Part shown: positions 34,340 through 45,330 of the stretch, piece after piece
How positions within the stretch are numbered: the stretch's first letter is position 1
How the letters are laid out: each line of letters opens with the position of its first letter
Assembly: GCF_041714655.1 (NCBI RefSeq)
Contig: NZ_CP168219.1
Span: 310,001-374,000 of the forward strand
Direction: 5' to 3'
DNA: 64,000 bases
Source of the DNA: Pseudoroseicyclus_A sp041714655
Lineage (GTDB): Bacteria > Pseudomonadota > Alphaproteobacteria > Rhodobacterales > Rhodobacteraceae
Translations under genes and position numbers: made by a program
Notes under the pieces: model-generated
The model's input: only the letters and a program-made list of their open reading frames with translations
Database searches by the model: none
Told to the model about the DNA's origin: nothing

Positions 34340-34681
34340 ATGGTTTCCCTCGTGAAAATATTGGTCGCCGCTCTGGCGGCATGGAAAGGTTTACGACAAT
34401 TCTAACGTTTCGCCAGTGAAATGAAGAAAACCGCCAAATTTCGGGGTGTTCGTTCGTGGGGTCGCCCGCAATCGCTGGGGCTCGGCGGGATTGTTTACAA
34501 TTTGTCGAAAGACTGCACCGGGTTGGAGCGGCCCTTCGCGGGCCTCGCGCCGAATCCGCGGCAGGTCCGATTCGCCCTCTCCTCCCGGGGGCCCACCCTG
34601 GCACGCACCCTCGCGCGCGCGTATGTAGGGGAGAGGGTCGGCGGAGGCGCCCGGGCCGTCCAGCGGCGTCAGGGGCCGCTG
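34340..34681. other. Intergenic region between VPEID-CTERM gene and str operon
   Basis: Holds the minus-strand upstream region of the VPEID-CTERM gene, including a small stem GCCGC-CAGA-GCGGC near 34369-34382 in its 5' leader. The AT-richer stretch 34380-34445 is the likely promoter area for that gene, but no clear boxes were seen. A plus-strand frame from 34421 is Arg/Pro-rich and looks non-coding. Confidence 0.4.
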
Positions 34682-34710
34682 TTGACAGCCCTTCCGACTC
34701 CCCCTATACG
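34682..34710 (+). promoter_or_regulatory. Sigma-70 promoter of the str operon
   Basis: TTGACA (34682-34687), 17-bp spacer, TATACG (34705-34710). This is the best promoter match in the window and lies about 300 bp before rpsL, fitting a strong ribosomal-protein promoter. Confidence 0.75.
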
Positions 34711-34716
34711 GCCACC

Positions 34717-35011
34717 ACTCAGGCGCATGGGCATCCTTGCGGCCTGAAAATCAGAGTTGAGTGGTCACGATCCGGGCCTGAGCCCCGATCCTCTGTAAGA
34801 CCCACCGCACCGCTTCCCCGGACCAGGGAGCGCTTGCGGGTATTTGCGTTGTGCCGCGCGCTCCATGCGCCCGCGCGCCACGGAGGAACGGGCACCGCCG
34901 ATGCGGCGCCCCGGATGAACGAAGGCTGCGGATATCCGCGGCCTTGAAGCACGAGAGACGATCGGCGGACCCAAGGGGCCGCGAACAGCAGGAAGCGGGG
35001 AAAAGAGCCCA
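34717..35011 (+). promoter_or_regulatory. Long rpsL leader with two tiny overlapping reading frames
   Basis: If transcription starts just after the TATACG box, the mRNA has a leader of roughly 295 nt. It contains two mini-frames, MRRPG (34901-34918) and MNEGCGYPRP (34915-34947), joined by an ATGA overlap, and the palindrome GCGGATATCCGC inside the second. A leader this long before rpsL may carry regulation, but none is proven here. Confidence 0.4.
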
Positions 35012-35383
35012 ATGCCAACGATCCAGCAGCTGATCCGCAAGCCGCGGAAGCCGAAGGTCACGAAGTCGAAGTCGCAGCACCTCGAGGGCTGCCCGCAGAA
35101 GCGGGGCGTCTGCACGCGCGTCTACACCACGACGCCGAAGAAGCCGAACTCCGCCATGCGGAAGGTCGCCAAGGTTCGCCTGACGAACCAGTACGAGGTG
35201 ATCTCCTACATCCCCGGCGAAAGCCACAACCTGCAGGAGCACTCGGTCGTGCTCATTCGCGGCGGCCGTGTGAAGGACCTTCCGGGCGTCCGTTATCACA
35301 TCCTGCGCGGTGTCCTCGACACGCAGGGCGTCAAAGACCGCAAGCAGCGCCGTTCGAAATACGGCGCCAAGCGTCCGAAGTAA
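35012..35383 (+). CDS. rpsL: 30S ribosomal protein uS12
   Basis: 123 residues, standard length. Decoding-centre protein. The streptomycin-related lysines are the sensitive wild-type form: Lys43 in TTTPKKPNSA and Lys88 in GGRVKDLPG. First gene of the str segment, preceded by GGGGAAAAGAG and a promoter at 34682; followed 12 bp later by rpsG. Confidence 0.98.
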   Translation: MPTIQQLIRKPRKPKVTKSKSQHLEGCPQKRGVCTRVYTTTPKKPNSAMRKVAKVRLTNQYEVISYIPGESHNLQEHSVVLIRGGRVKDLPGVRYHILRGVLDTQGVKDRKQRRSKYGAKRPK

Positions 35384-35395
35384 GGAGTTCGCCGA

Positions 35396-35866
35396 ATGTC
35401 CCGCCGTCATGCCGCCGAGAAGCGTGAAGTCCTCCCCGATGCCAAGTTCGGCGATCGGGTGCTGACGAAGTTCATGAACAACCTGATGATCGACGGCAAG
35501 AAAGCCGTCGCCGAGCGCATCGTCTACAATGCCTTCGACCGCGTGGAAGGCCGCCTCAAGCGCGCCCCCGTCGAGGTGTTCCACGAGGCGCTCGACAACA
35601 TCAAGCCGAGCCTCGAGGTCCGCTCCCGCCGGGTCGGCGGCGCCACCTACCAGGTCCCCGTCGAGGTGCGCCCCGAGCGCCGCGAGGCCCTGGCGATCCG
35701 CTGGCTGATCGAGGCGTCGAAGAAGCGCAACGAAAACACGATGGAAGAGCGCCTTGCCGGCGAGCTGCTCGATGCAGTGAACGGCCGCGGCTCCGCCGTG
35801 AAGAAGCGCGAAGACACGCACAAGATGGCCGATGCCAACAAGGCCTTCAGCCACTACCGCTGGTAA
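35396..35866 (+). CDS. rpsG: 30S ribosomal protein uS7
   Basis: 156 residues starting MSRRHAAEKREV, a normal bacterial uS7 that organises the 3' domain of 16S rRNA and in other bacteria represses str translation. Conserved block RVGGATYQVPVEVRPERREALAIRWL and the C-terminal HKMADANKAFSHYRW. AGGAG lies upstream; fusA begins 27 bp after its stop. Confidence 0.98.
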   Translation: MSRRHAAEKREVLPDAKFGDRVLTKFMNNLMIDGKKAVAERIVYNAFDRVEGRLKRAPVEVFHEALDNIKPSLEVRSRRVGGATYQVPVEVRPERREALAIRWLIEASKKRNENTMEERLAGELLDAVNGRGSAVKKREDTHKMADANKAFSHYRW

Positions 35867-35893
35867 CCGAACTTCAGCCTGAGGACCCTTCCC

Positions 35894-38017
<2,124 letters not shown>

Positions 38018-38023
38018 CGGGAT

Positions 38024-38077
38024 GCCGGGCTCGAGCCCGGCCTACCCTCCACCCCGTAGGCCGGGCGCAAGCCCGGC
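38024..38077. repeat. Inverted pair of GTAGG REP-like elements between fusA and tuf
   Basis: Copy 1 (38024-38045, reverse) reads GCCGGGCTCGAGCCCGGCCTAC and copy 2 (38056-38077) reads GTAGGCCGGGCGCAAGCCCGGC. Both are palindromes and together form a larger hairpin. The pair lies inside a highly expressed operon and leaves 21 bp with the tuf ribosome site intact. Confidence 0.85.
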
Positions 38078-38098
38078 ACCCGACAAAAGGAAGACACC

Positions 38099-39274
<1,176 letters not shown>

Positions 39275-39279
39275 ATCCG

Positions 39280-39309
39280 GTAGGGCCGGGCGCCATCGCG
39301 GCGCCCGGC
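39280..39309 (+). repeat. GTAGG REP-like element between tuf and rpsJ
   Basis: GTAGG head followed by a 10-bp stem GCCGGGCGCC/GGCGCCCGGC (39285-39309) with loop ATCGC. Longest stem of the family in this window. It could also act as a partial terminator after tuf, though no T tract follows. Confidence 0.75.
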
Positions 39310-39399
39310 ACCCGCCGCAAGACCAAGAACCGATGTGGGCAGGGCAATCCCGCGCCGTCCACCTCTCGGGAATGAGACAAGCCGCGAAGGGCAATCCAC

Positions 39400-39714
39400 A
39401 TGGCCGTGCAAAGCCAAAACATCCGCATCCGGCTCAAGGCGTTCGACTATCGCGTCCTCGACGCCTCGACGCATGAGATCGTGCAGACCGCCAAGCGCAC
39501 CGGCGCTTCGGTGCGTGGCCCGATCCCCCTGCCGAACAAGATCGAGAAGTTCACGGTTCTCCGTGGGCCGCATATCGACAAGAAATCCCGCGACCAGTTC
39601 GAGATCCGCACCCACAAGCGGCTCCTGGATATCGTGGACCCGACCCCGCAGACGGTGGACGCGCTGATGAAGCTCGACCTCGCCGCCGGCGTGGATGTCG
39701 AGATCAAGGTTTGA
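39400..39714 (+). CDS. rpsJ: 30S ribosomal protein uS10
   Basis: 104 residues with the classic IRIRLKAFDYRVLD start, then PLPNKIEKFTVLRGPHIDKKSRDQFEIRTHKRLLDI; also known as the antitermination factor NusE. First gene of the S10 segment; rplC begins 14 bp after its stop. The 90 bp before it hold no obvious promoter, so it may be read from the str promoter or an unrecognised one. Confidence 0.98.
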   Translation: MAVQSQNIRIRLKAFDYRVLDASTHEIVQTAKRTGASVRGPIPLPNKIEKFTVLRGPHIDKKSRDQFEIRTHKRLLDIVDPTPQTVDALMKLDLAAGVDVEIKV

Positions 39715-39728
39715 GGGAGGGCTCGCCG

Positions 39729-40577
39729 ATGTTGCGCTCCGGAGTGATCGCAAAGAAGGTCGGGATGACCCGGCTCTTCCTGGAAGACGGCAGGCAGGTC
39801 CCCGTGACCGTCCTGCAACTGGACAACCTGCAGGTCGTGGCGACCCGCACGATCGAGAAGGACGGCTATGCCGCCGTCCAGCTCGGCGCCGGCACCGCCA
39901 AGGCCAAGAACACCACGCGCGCCCTGCGCGGCCATTTCGCGGCCGCCAAGGTCGAGCCGAAGCGGAAGATCGCGGAGTTCCGCGTCGACCCCGAGAACCT
40001 GATCGGGATCGGCGAGGAGATCATCGCGGATCACTATTTCGCCGGCCAGTTCGTGGATGTCTCGGGCACCTCGACCGGTAAGGGCTTTGCCGGTGCGATG
40101 AAGCGGCACAACTTCGGGGGCCTCCGGGCGTCCCACGGCGTGTCCATCTCGCACCGTTCGCATGGCTCCACCGGCCAGTGCCAGGACCCGGGCAAGGTGT
40201 TCAAGGGCAAGAAGATGGCCGGCCACATGGGCGCCGTGCGCGTGACCACGCAGAACCTGCAAGTCGTCCGCACCGATGCCGACCGTGGCCTCATCATGGT
40301 CAAGGGTGCCGTCCCCGGCACCAAGGGCGGCTGGGTCACCATCAAGGATGCGGTGAAGAAGCCGCTGCCCGAGAACCTCATCTACCCGGCGGCGCTGAAG
40401 AGCGCCAAGGCCGAGGCCGAGCGGGTCGCCGCGGAAGCTGCCGAGCAGGCTGCTGCCGAGGAGGCTGCGGAGGCTGAACGTCTGGCCGCCGAGCAGGCCG
40501 CCGCCGAAGAAGCCGCGCTGAAGGAGGCCGAGGCCTCCGACCAGCCGTCGGAAGGAGACGAGTCCAATGAAAGCTGA
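39729..40577 (+). CDS. rplC: 50S ribosomal protein uL3 with Ala/Glu-rich C-terminal tail
   Basis: 282 residues, well above the usual roughly 210. The L3 core (about residues 1-225) is normal: MLRSGVIAKKVGMTRLF, GLRASHGVSISHRSHGSTGQCQDPGKVFKGKKMAGHMG. A charged tail rich in Ala and Glu follows (about 225-282; AAEAAEQAAAEEAAEAERLAAE type), probably helical or flexible. ATG 39729 fits the ribosome site GGGAGGG. The tail end overlaps the rplD start by 11 bp, so the tail is truly translated. Confidence 0.96.
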   Translation: MLRSGVIAKKVGMTRLFLEDGRQVPVTVLQLDNLQVVATRTIEKDGYAAVQLGAGTAKAKNTTRALRGHFAAAKVEPKRKIAEFRVDPENLIGIGEEIIADHYFAGQFVDVSGTSTGKGFAGAMKRHNFGGLRASHGVSISHRSHGSTGQCQDPGKVFKGKKMAGHMGAVRVTTQNLQVVRTDADRGLIMVKGAVPGTKGGWVTIKDAVKKPLPENLIYPAALKSAKAEAERVAAEAAEQAAAEEAAEAERLAAEQAAAEEAALKEAEASDQPSEGDESNES

Positions 40578-41187
40578 TGCCATCAATCTCGACGGCAAGA
40601 GCGCCGGCTCCGTCGATCTCTCCGACGAGATCTTCGGGCTGGAGCCGCGGTCGGATATCCTCCACCGCGTCGTGCGCTGGCAGCGGGCGCGTGCCCAGCA
40701 GGGCACGCACTCGACGCTGGGTCGCTCCGATGTGAGCTACTCGACCAAGAAGATCTATCGCCAGAAGGGCACGGGCGGCGCTCGCCACGGCTCCAAGAAG
40801 GCGCCGATCTTCCGGCACGGCGGCACCTACAAGGGGCCGACGCCGCGCAGCCACGAGCACGAGCTGACCAAGAAGTTCCGCAAGCTGGGCCTGCGCCATG
40901 CGCTGTCGGCCAAGCTGAAGGCGGGCGAGCTGGTCATCATCGAGGCCGCCGAGCTGTCGGATGCCAAGACGAAGGCGCTGGCCAACACGGTCAAGACCCT
41001 CGGCTGGCAGAAGCCGCTGGTCATCGACGGCGCCGAGGTCAACGGCGATTTCGCCCGCGCCGCGGCGAACATCGCCAACCTGAACGTGCTCCCCTCGATG
41101 GGGGCCAATGTCTATGACATCCTGCGGGCCGGCACCCTGGTGCTGACCAAGGCAGGGGTCGAAGCTCTGGAGGCTCGTCTGAAATGA
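40567..41187 (+). CDS. rplD: 50S ribosomal protein uL4
   Basis: 206 residues, with the exit-tunnel loop containing YRQKGTGGARHGSKKAPIFRHGGTYKGPTPRSHE. Starts inside the end of rplC and ends overlapping the rplW start (ATGA), so translation is coupled. In E. coli L4 regulates the S10 operon; whether it does here is unknown. Confidence 0.97.
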   Translation: MKADAINLDGKSAGSVDLSDEIFGLEPRSDILHRVVRWQRARAQQGTHSTLGRSDVSYSTKKIYRQKGTGGARHGSKKAPIFRHGGTYKGPTPRSHEHELTKKFRKLGLRHALSAKLKAGELVIIEAAELSDAKTKALANTVKTLGWQKPLVIDGAEVNGDFARAAANIANLNVLPSMGANVYDILRAGTLVLTKAGVEALEARLK

Positions 41188-41480
41188 GTGCCAAGGCAGA
41201 CCATTACGACGTGATCCGCTCGCCGGTCGTGACCGAGAAGGCCACCATGGCCTCCGAGGCCAATGCCGTCGTCTTCGAGGTCGACATCGCGGCCTCCAAG
41301 CCGCAGATCAAGCAGGCGGTCGAGGAGCTCTTCGGCGTCAAGGTGAAGGCGGTGAACACCACCATCACCAAGGGCAAGGTCAAGCGCTTCCGCGGCCAGC
41401 TCGGCACGCGCAAGAGCGTGAAGAAGGCCTATGTGACGCTCGTCGAGGGCAACACGATCGACGTCTCGACCGGGCTCTGA
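41184..41480 (+). CDS. rplW: 50S ribosomal protein uL23
   Basis: 98 residues with YDVIRSPVVTEKATMASEAN and VKAVNTTITKGKVKRFRGQ. Lies at the tunnel exit and forms the docking site for trigger factor and SRP. In the usual order rplB follows directly; here a terminator and three opposite-strand genes intervene. Confidence 0.98.
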   Translation: MSAKADHYDVIRSPVVTEKATMASEANAVVFEVDIAASKPQIKQAVEELFGVKVKAVNTTITKGKVKRFRGQLGTRKSVKKAYVTLVEGNTIDVSTGL

Positions 41481-41499
41481 ACCGGTCGGCAGAGACAGG

Positions 41500-41528
41500 A
41501 AAGGCCCCCGCGAGAGCGGGGGCCTTTT
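41500..41528. terminator. Terminator after rplW
   Basis: 12-bp arms AAAGGCCCCCGC/GCGGGGGCCTTT around GAGA, followed by T. A classic rho-independent shape that can also serve the convergent SRPBCC gene. It ends the str/early S10 transcript. Confidence 0.88.
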
Positions 41529-41554
41529 GCGTTCGGGGCCTCGGGGGCAGGGGG

Positions 41555-41968
41555 TCAGACGGCCTCGGCATGGGCCTTGTAGTTGTCAAGGATCGCCTGC
41601 CAGCCCTCGCGCTGCATCTCGGCCGAATGCGCGCCCTCGGCATCGAAGGTGGTCGTGACGCGGGTGCCCTCGCCCTCCGGCGTGAAGCGCGTCTCCACCA
41701 CCCTGCCGTCCGGCATGGTCATGGTGAAACCCTCGCCCGGGCTCACGGCATCGTAGACCGCCTCGAAGTCGAAGCCCATCGAGCCGTCCTTCGCCTCCAT
41801 CCGCGCCACGTAGCGGCCGCCGGGGCGGAGGTCGTTCGAGGCGGAGGGGCAGCACCAGTCGTCGCTGGCGAAGTTCCACTCCGTGATATGCTCGGGCTCG
41901 ACATAGGCGGCCCAGGCGCGGGCGGGCGGGGCGTCGATCAGGGCGTCGACGGTGATCTTCTCGGCCAT
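41555..41968 (-). CDS. SRPBCC/AHSA1-like domain protein (1)
   Basis: A 137-residue START-like/AHSA1 protein: ITVDALIDAPPARAWAAYVEPEHITEWNFASDDWCCP, LRPGGRYVARMEAKDGSMGFDFEAVYD, and the C-terminal MQREGWQAILDNYKAH. These proteins bind small hydrophobic ligands. ATG 41968 is preferred to GTG 41971 because GAGGAGG is better spaced, and it overlaps the upstream stop by one base (TGATG). Last gene of the ArsR-SRPBCC-SRPBCC unit inserted between rplW and rplB. Confidence 0.88.
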   Translation of the reverse strand: MAEKITVDALIDAPPARAWAAYVEPEHITEWNFASDDWCCPSASNDLRPGGRYVARMEAKDGSMGFDFEAVYDAVSPGEGFTMTMPDGRVVETRFTPEGEGTRVTTTFDAEGAHSAEMQREGWQAILDNYKAHAEAV

Positions 41969-42474
41969 CACACCTCCTCCTTCAGCGAGACGAGCAGCTC
42001 GTCGAGCCGTTCGAGGGTGGAGGCGAGGCCCTCCTCCATCTGCATGTCGATGACCTTCTGCAGATCCTCCGTCGAGGGATAGGCCAGCTCGGTCTGCACC
42101 AGCGTGCGGTCGCCGAGCGGGGTGAAGGTCAGCACCATCGAGGCGCGGGGCATGGCGGGGTCGATGGCGCCCGAGGCGTCGCTGAAGGCGTCATAGGCGG
42201 AGAAGCGGTCCCTCGGGGTGATGCGCTCGTAATCCTGCCGGCTCCAGAATTCGGTGCCGTCGGGCATCACCATCGCGAAGAGCCAGTAGCCGCCTTCGGC
42301 GAAGTCGAGATGGCTGGTGCGCGCGGTGAGTGGCTTCGGGGCATACCAGCGGTCGAGGAGCTCGGCCGTGGTGTAGCACGCCCAGACGAGGTCGCGCGGG
42401 GCGTCGAACTCGCGGGCGATGGAGAGCGTGGCCGCCTCCAGGTCCGGAGTGAAGTCGTAGCGATGGGCGGTCAT
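41968..42474 (-). CDS. SRPBCC/AHSA1-like domain protein (2)
   Basis: A 168-residue AHSA1-type protein: LSIAREFDAPRDLVWACYTTAELLDRWYAPKPL, then FAEGGYWLFAMVMPDGTEFWSRQDYERITPRDRF and a terminal helix VIDMQMEEGLASTLERLDELL. Such proteins often appear behind an ArsR regulator, as here. Its ATG overlaps the ArsR gene stop (ATGA). Ligand unknown. Confidence 0.88.
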   Translation of the reverse strand: MTAHRYDFTPDLEAATLSIAREFDAPRDLVWACYTTAELLDRWYAPKPLTARTSHLDFAEGGYWLFAMVMPDGTEFWSRQDYERITPRDRFSAYDAFSDASGAIDPAMPRASMVLTFTPLGDRTLVQTELAYPSTEDLQKVIDMQMEEGLASTLERLDELLVSLKEEV

Positions 42475-42824
42475 TGGGTTTTCCTTTGCTTGAGGGTGCC
42501 GAGCAAGTCGTCGAGCTGCTCGTAGCGCGCCTTCCAGAGGTCGCGCTGTTCCTCGAACCAGCCGGCGGCCGCTTCGAGGCGCTGTTCTTCCAGCGTGCAG
42601 GTGCGCACGCGGCCGACCTTGATGGAGCTGACGAGCCCGGCGGCCTCAAGCACGGAGATGTGCTTGAGGAACGCCGGCAGCCCCATCTGGAACGGCTCAG
42701 CCAGGTCGCTGACCGCCGCGGGGCCCTGCCCCAGCCGTTGCACCACGGCCCGCCGGGTCGGATCGGCGAGGGCCTGGAAGAGGGTGTCGAGCGTGTCGGA
42801 ATGGTTTTCCATGTGGTGAACCAT
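42471..42824 (-). CDS. ArsR-family winged-helix repressor
   Basis: A 117-residue transcription regulator: LFQALADPTRRAVVQRLGQGPAAVSDLAEPFQMGLPAFLKHISVLEAAGLV is the ArsR helix-turn-helix, followed by SSIKVGRVRTCTLEEQRL. No metal-binding cysteine motif is present. In the common ArsR-SRPBCC arrangement it represses its own unit. The start may be Met1 (42824) or Met5 (42812); neither has a strong ribosome site. It probably controls the divergent region upstream of rplB. Confidence 0.88.
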   Translation of the reverse strand: MVHHMENHSDTLDTLFQALADPTRRAVVQRLGQGPAAVSDLAEPFQMGLPAFLKHISVLEAAGLVSSIKVGRVRTCTLEEQRLEAAAGWFEEQRDLWKARYEQLDDLLGTLKQRKTQ

Positions 42825-42891
42825 GCGGCGAGTCGGATAGTTCTGTCAATGGTGAAGTATCGAGCCGCCCAGCCCGCGCCTCCCGCCTCGC

Positions 42892-42920
42892 TTGACCCGT
42901 TGCCGCAACTCCCTTAAGGG
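42892..42920 (+). promoter_or_regulatory. Candidate promoter for the rplB segment
   Basis: TTGACC (42892-42897), 17-bp spacer, TTAAGG (42915-42920). The -10 box is weak and overlaps the perfect palindrome CTCCCTTAAGGGAG (42910-42923). If used, transcription starts about 10-15 bp before a terminator hairpin, an attenuator-like geometry. Confidence 0.35.
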
Positions 42921-42934
42921 AGGCCATCCGCGTA

Positions 42935-42965
42935 AGCCCCGGATTCGTCCGGGGCTTCGTTTTTG
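42935..42965 (+). terminator. Terminator or attenuator hairpin before rplB
   Basis: Perfect 10-bp arms AAGCCCCGGA/TCCGGGGCTT with the stable loop TTCG, followed by CGTTTTT. It points toward rplB and lies 128 bp before its start. Two 17-base direct repeats (GGGACCTTCGGGGCCCT at 42989 and 43013) follow it, spaced 24 bp apart. Confidence 0.85.
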
Positions 42966-43092
42966 CTCCTCCGGGGGCACCAAGTCGGGGACCTTCGGGG
43001 CCCTTCATCCTGGGACCTTCGGGGCCCTCAATCACAGACGGGCCCCGGTCACCTGCCGGGCAACGGCCCGCAAGCAACGGAAGACAGAAAGC

Positions 43093-43932
43093 ATGGCACT
43101 CAAGTCGTATAAGCCGACGACGCCGGGCCAGCGCGGGCTGGTGCTGATCGACCGTTCGGAACTTTGGAAGGGGCGCCCCGTCAAGGCGCTGACCGAAGGT
43201 CTGACGAAGAACGGCGGCCGGAACAACACCGGCCGGATCACGATGCGCCGCAAGGGCGGCGGGGCGAAGCGCCTCTATCGCATCGTCGATTTCAAACGCA
43301 CCAAGCACGACATGGCCGCGGTCGTCGCGCGGATCGAATATGATCCCAACCGCACCGCCTTCATCGCCCTCGTCCAGTACGAGGACGGCGAGCAAGCCTA
43401 CATCCTGGCGCCGCAGCGCCTCGCCGTGGGCGACAAGATCTATGCCGGCGCCAAGGTCGACATCAAGCCGGGCAACGCGATGCCGTTCTCCGGCATGCCG
43501 ATCGGCACGATCGTCCACAATGTCGAGCTGAAGCCCGGCAAAGGTGGCCAGATCGCCCGCGCCGCCGGCACCTACGCGCAATTCGTCGGCCGCGATGGCG
43601 GCTACGCGCAGCTGCGCCTCTCGTCCGGTGAGCTCCGGCTGGTCCGTCAGGAATGCATGGCCACCGTCGGTGCCGTGTCGAACCCCGACAATTCCAACCA
43701 GGACATCGGCAAGGCCGGCCGCAACCGCCACAAGGGCATCCGCCCCTCCGTTCGCGGTGTTGCCATGAACCCGATCGACCACCCGCATGGTGGTGGTGAG
43801 GGCCGCACCTCCGGTGGCCGCCACCCGGTCACGCCGTGGGGCAAGGGCACCAAGGGCAACCGCACCCGGAACAGAAAGAAGGCGTCGTCGAAGCTCATCG
43901 TTCGCTCGCGCCACGCTCGGAAAGGCCGCTAA
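43093..43932 (+). CDS. rplB: 50S ribosomal protein uL2
   Basis: 279 residues starting MALKSYKPTTPGQRG, with the conserved peptidyl-transferase-centre histidine region in MNPIDHPHGGGEGRTSGGRHPVTPWG. First gene of the second S10 segment, now separated from rplW by about 1.6 kb. An in-frame extension upstream runs through the terminator and is not coding. Confidence 0.97.
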   Translation: MALKSYKPTTPGQRGLVLIDRSELWKGRPVKALTEGLTKNGGRNNTGRITMRRKGGGAKRLYRIVDFKRTKHDMAAVVARIEYDPNRTAFIALVQYEDGEQAYILAPQRLAVGDKIYAGAKVDIKPGNAMPFSGMPIGTIVHNVELKPGKGGQIARAAGTYAQFVGRDGGYAQLRLSSGELRLVRQECMATVGAVSNPDNSNQDIGKAGRNRHKGIRPSVRGVAMNPIDHPHGGGEGRTSGGRHPVTPWGKGTKGNRTRNRKKASSKLIVRSRHARKGR

Positions 43933-43935
43933 TCC

Positions 43936-44214
43936 ATGTCGCGCTCTGTTTGGAAAGGCCCGTTCGTCGACAGCTACGTCCTGAAAAAGGCGGAGAAGTC
44001 GCGCGAAGGCGGGCGTAACGAAGTCATCAAGATCTGGTCGCGCCGCTCGACGATCCTGCCCCAGTTCGTGGGCCTGACGTTTGGCGTCTACAACGGTCAG
44101 AAACACATCCCCGTCCTCATCTCCGAGGACATGATCGGCCAGAAGTTCGGTGAATACGCGCCGACGCGGACCTACTACGGTCACGCCGCCGACAAAAAAG
44201 CGAAGCGGAAGTAA
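43936..44214 (+). CDS. rpsS: 30S ribosomal protein uS19
   Basis: 92 residues: MSRSVWKGPFVDSYVLKKAEK, IKIWSRRSTILPQFVGLTFGVYNGQKHIPV, and GEYAPTRTYYGHAADKKAKRK. Starts 3 bp after rplB and ends 3 bp before rplV. Confidence 0.98.
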   Translation: MSRSVWKGPFVDSYVLKKAEKSREGGRNEVIKIWSRRSTILPQFVGLTFGVYNGQKHIPVLISEDMIGQKFGEYAPTRTYYGHAADKKAKRK

Positions 44215-44217
44215 GTC

Positions 44218-44598
44218 ATGGGCAAGGAAAAGAACCCCCGCCGCGTGGCCGACAACGAAGCCATGGCGAAACTGCGCATGCTTCGGACCTCGCCGCAGAA
44301 GCTGAACCTGGTGGCCGCGATGATCCGTGGCAAGAAGGTCGAGACGGCGCTCGCCGACCTCACCTTCTCGAAGCGCCGCATCGCGCAGGACGTCAAGAAG
44401 TGCCTGCAGTCGGCCATCGCCAATGCCGAGAACAACCACAACCTGGACGTCGACGATCTCGTCGTCGCCGAGGCCTTTGTGGGCAAGAACCTGATCATGA
44501 AGCGCGGCCGACCCCGCGCTCGCGGCCGCTACGGCCGGATCATGAAGCCGTTCTCTGAGCTCACCATCAAGGTCCGTCAGGTCGAGGAGCAAGCCTAA
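44218..44598 (+). CDS. rplV: 50S ribosomal protein uL22
   Basis: 126 residues, with LRTSPQKLNLVAAMIRGKKVETALADL and the tunnel hairpin MKRGRPRARGRYGRI, a site of macrolide resistance in other bacteria. Its stop overlaps the rpsC start by one base (TAATG). Confidence 0.98.
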   Translation: MGKEKNPRRVADNEAMAKLRMLRTSPQKLNLVAAMIRGKKVETALADLTFSKRRIAQDVKKCLQSAIANAENNHNLDVDDLVVAEAFVGKNLIMKRGRPRARGRYGRIMKPFSELTIKVRQVEEQA

Positions 44599-45317
44599 TG
44601 GGTAACAAGGTCAATCCCGTCGGCATGCGTCTTCAGGTCAACCGGACCTGGGACAGCCGCTGGTACGCAAACACGAAGGATTTCGGCGACCTTCTTCTTG
44701 AGGACATCCGCATCAAGGAGTTCATCAAGAAGGAGTGCAAGCAGGCCGGTATCTCCCGCGTGATCATCGAACGTCCGCACCGCAAGTGCCGGGTCACGAT
44801 CCACGCCGCCCGCCCCGGTGTCATCATCGGCAAGAAGGGCGCTGACATCGAGACGCTGCGGAAGAAGCTTTCGAACCTGACGGATTCCGAGCTGCATCTC
44901 AACATCGTCGAGGTGCGCAAGCCCGAGCTCGACGCCGCGCTGGTGGGGGAAAGCATCGCCCAGCAGCTCGAGCGCCGTGTCGGCTTCCGCCGCGCCATGA
45001 AGCGCGCCGTGCAGAATGCCATGCGCATGGGTGCCCTCGGCATCCGGGTGAACCTCTCCGGCCGCCTCGGCGGCGCCGAGATCGCCCGCACGGAATGGAC
45101 GCGTGACGGCCGCGTGCCGCTGCACACCCTGCGTGCCGATATCGACTACGCCCTCTCCGAGGCCATGACGCCCTACGGCATCATCGGCATCAAGGTGTGG
45201 ATCTTCAAAGGCGAGATCATGGAGCACGACCCGCAGGCCCGCGAACGCAAGTCGCAGGAACTGCAGGACGCCTCCGTGCCGCGTGGCGCCCGGCCCCACG
45301 GCCGGGGCGACCGCTAA
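44598..45317 (+). CDS. rpsC: 30S ribosomal protein uS3
   Basis: 239 residues: MGNKVNPVGMRLQVNRTWDSRWYA, the KH domain VIIGKKGADIETLRKKL, and GRLGGAEIARTEW. Part of the mRNA entry tunnel. It begins one base inside the end of rplV; rplP follows after 13 bp. Confidence 0.98.
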   Translation: MGNKVNPVGMRLQVNRTWDSRWYANTKDFGDLLLEDIRIKEFIKKECKQAGISRVIIERPHRKCRVTIHAARPGVIIGKKGADIETLRKKLSNLTDSELHLNIVEVRKPELDAALVGESIAQQLERRVGFRRAMKRAVQNAMRMGALGIRVNLSGRLGGAEIARTEWTRDGRVPLHTLRADIDYALSEAMTPYGIIGIKVWIFKGEIMEHDPQARERKSQELQDASVPRGARPHGRGDR

Positions 45318-45330
45318 GGAGGAATGACAG

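Noticed and set aside
34421..34747. Plus-strand frame of 108 codons between the VPEID-CTERM gene and rpsL
   Set aside because: Arg/Pro-rich, no ribosome site, and it runs across the str promoter.
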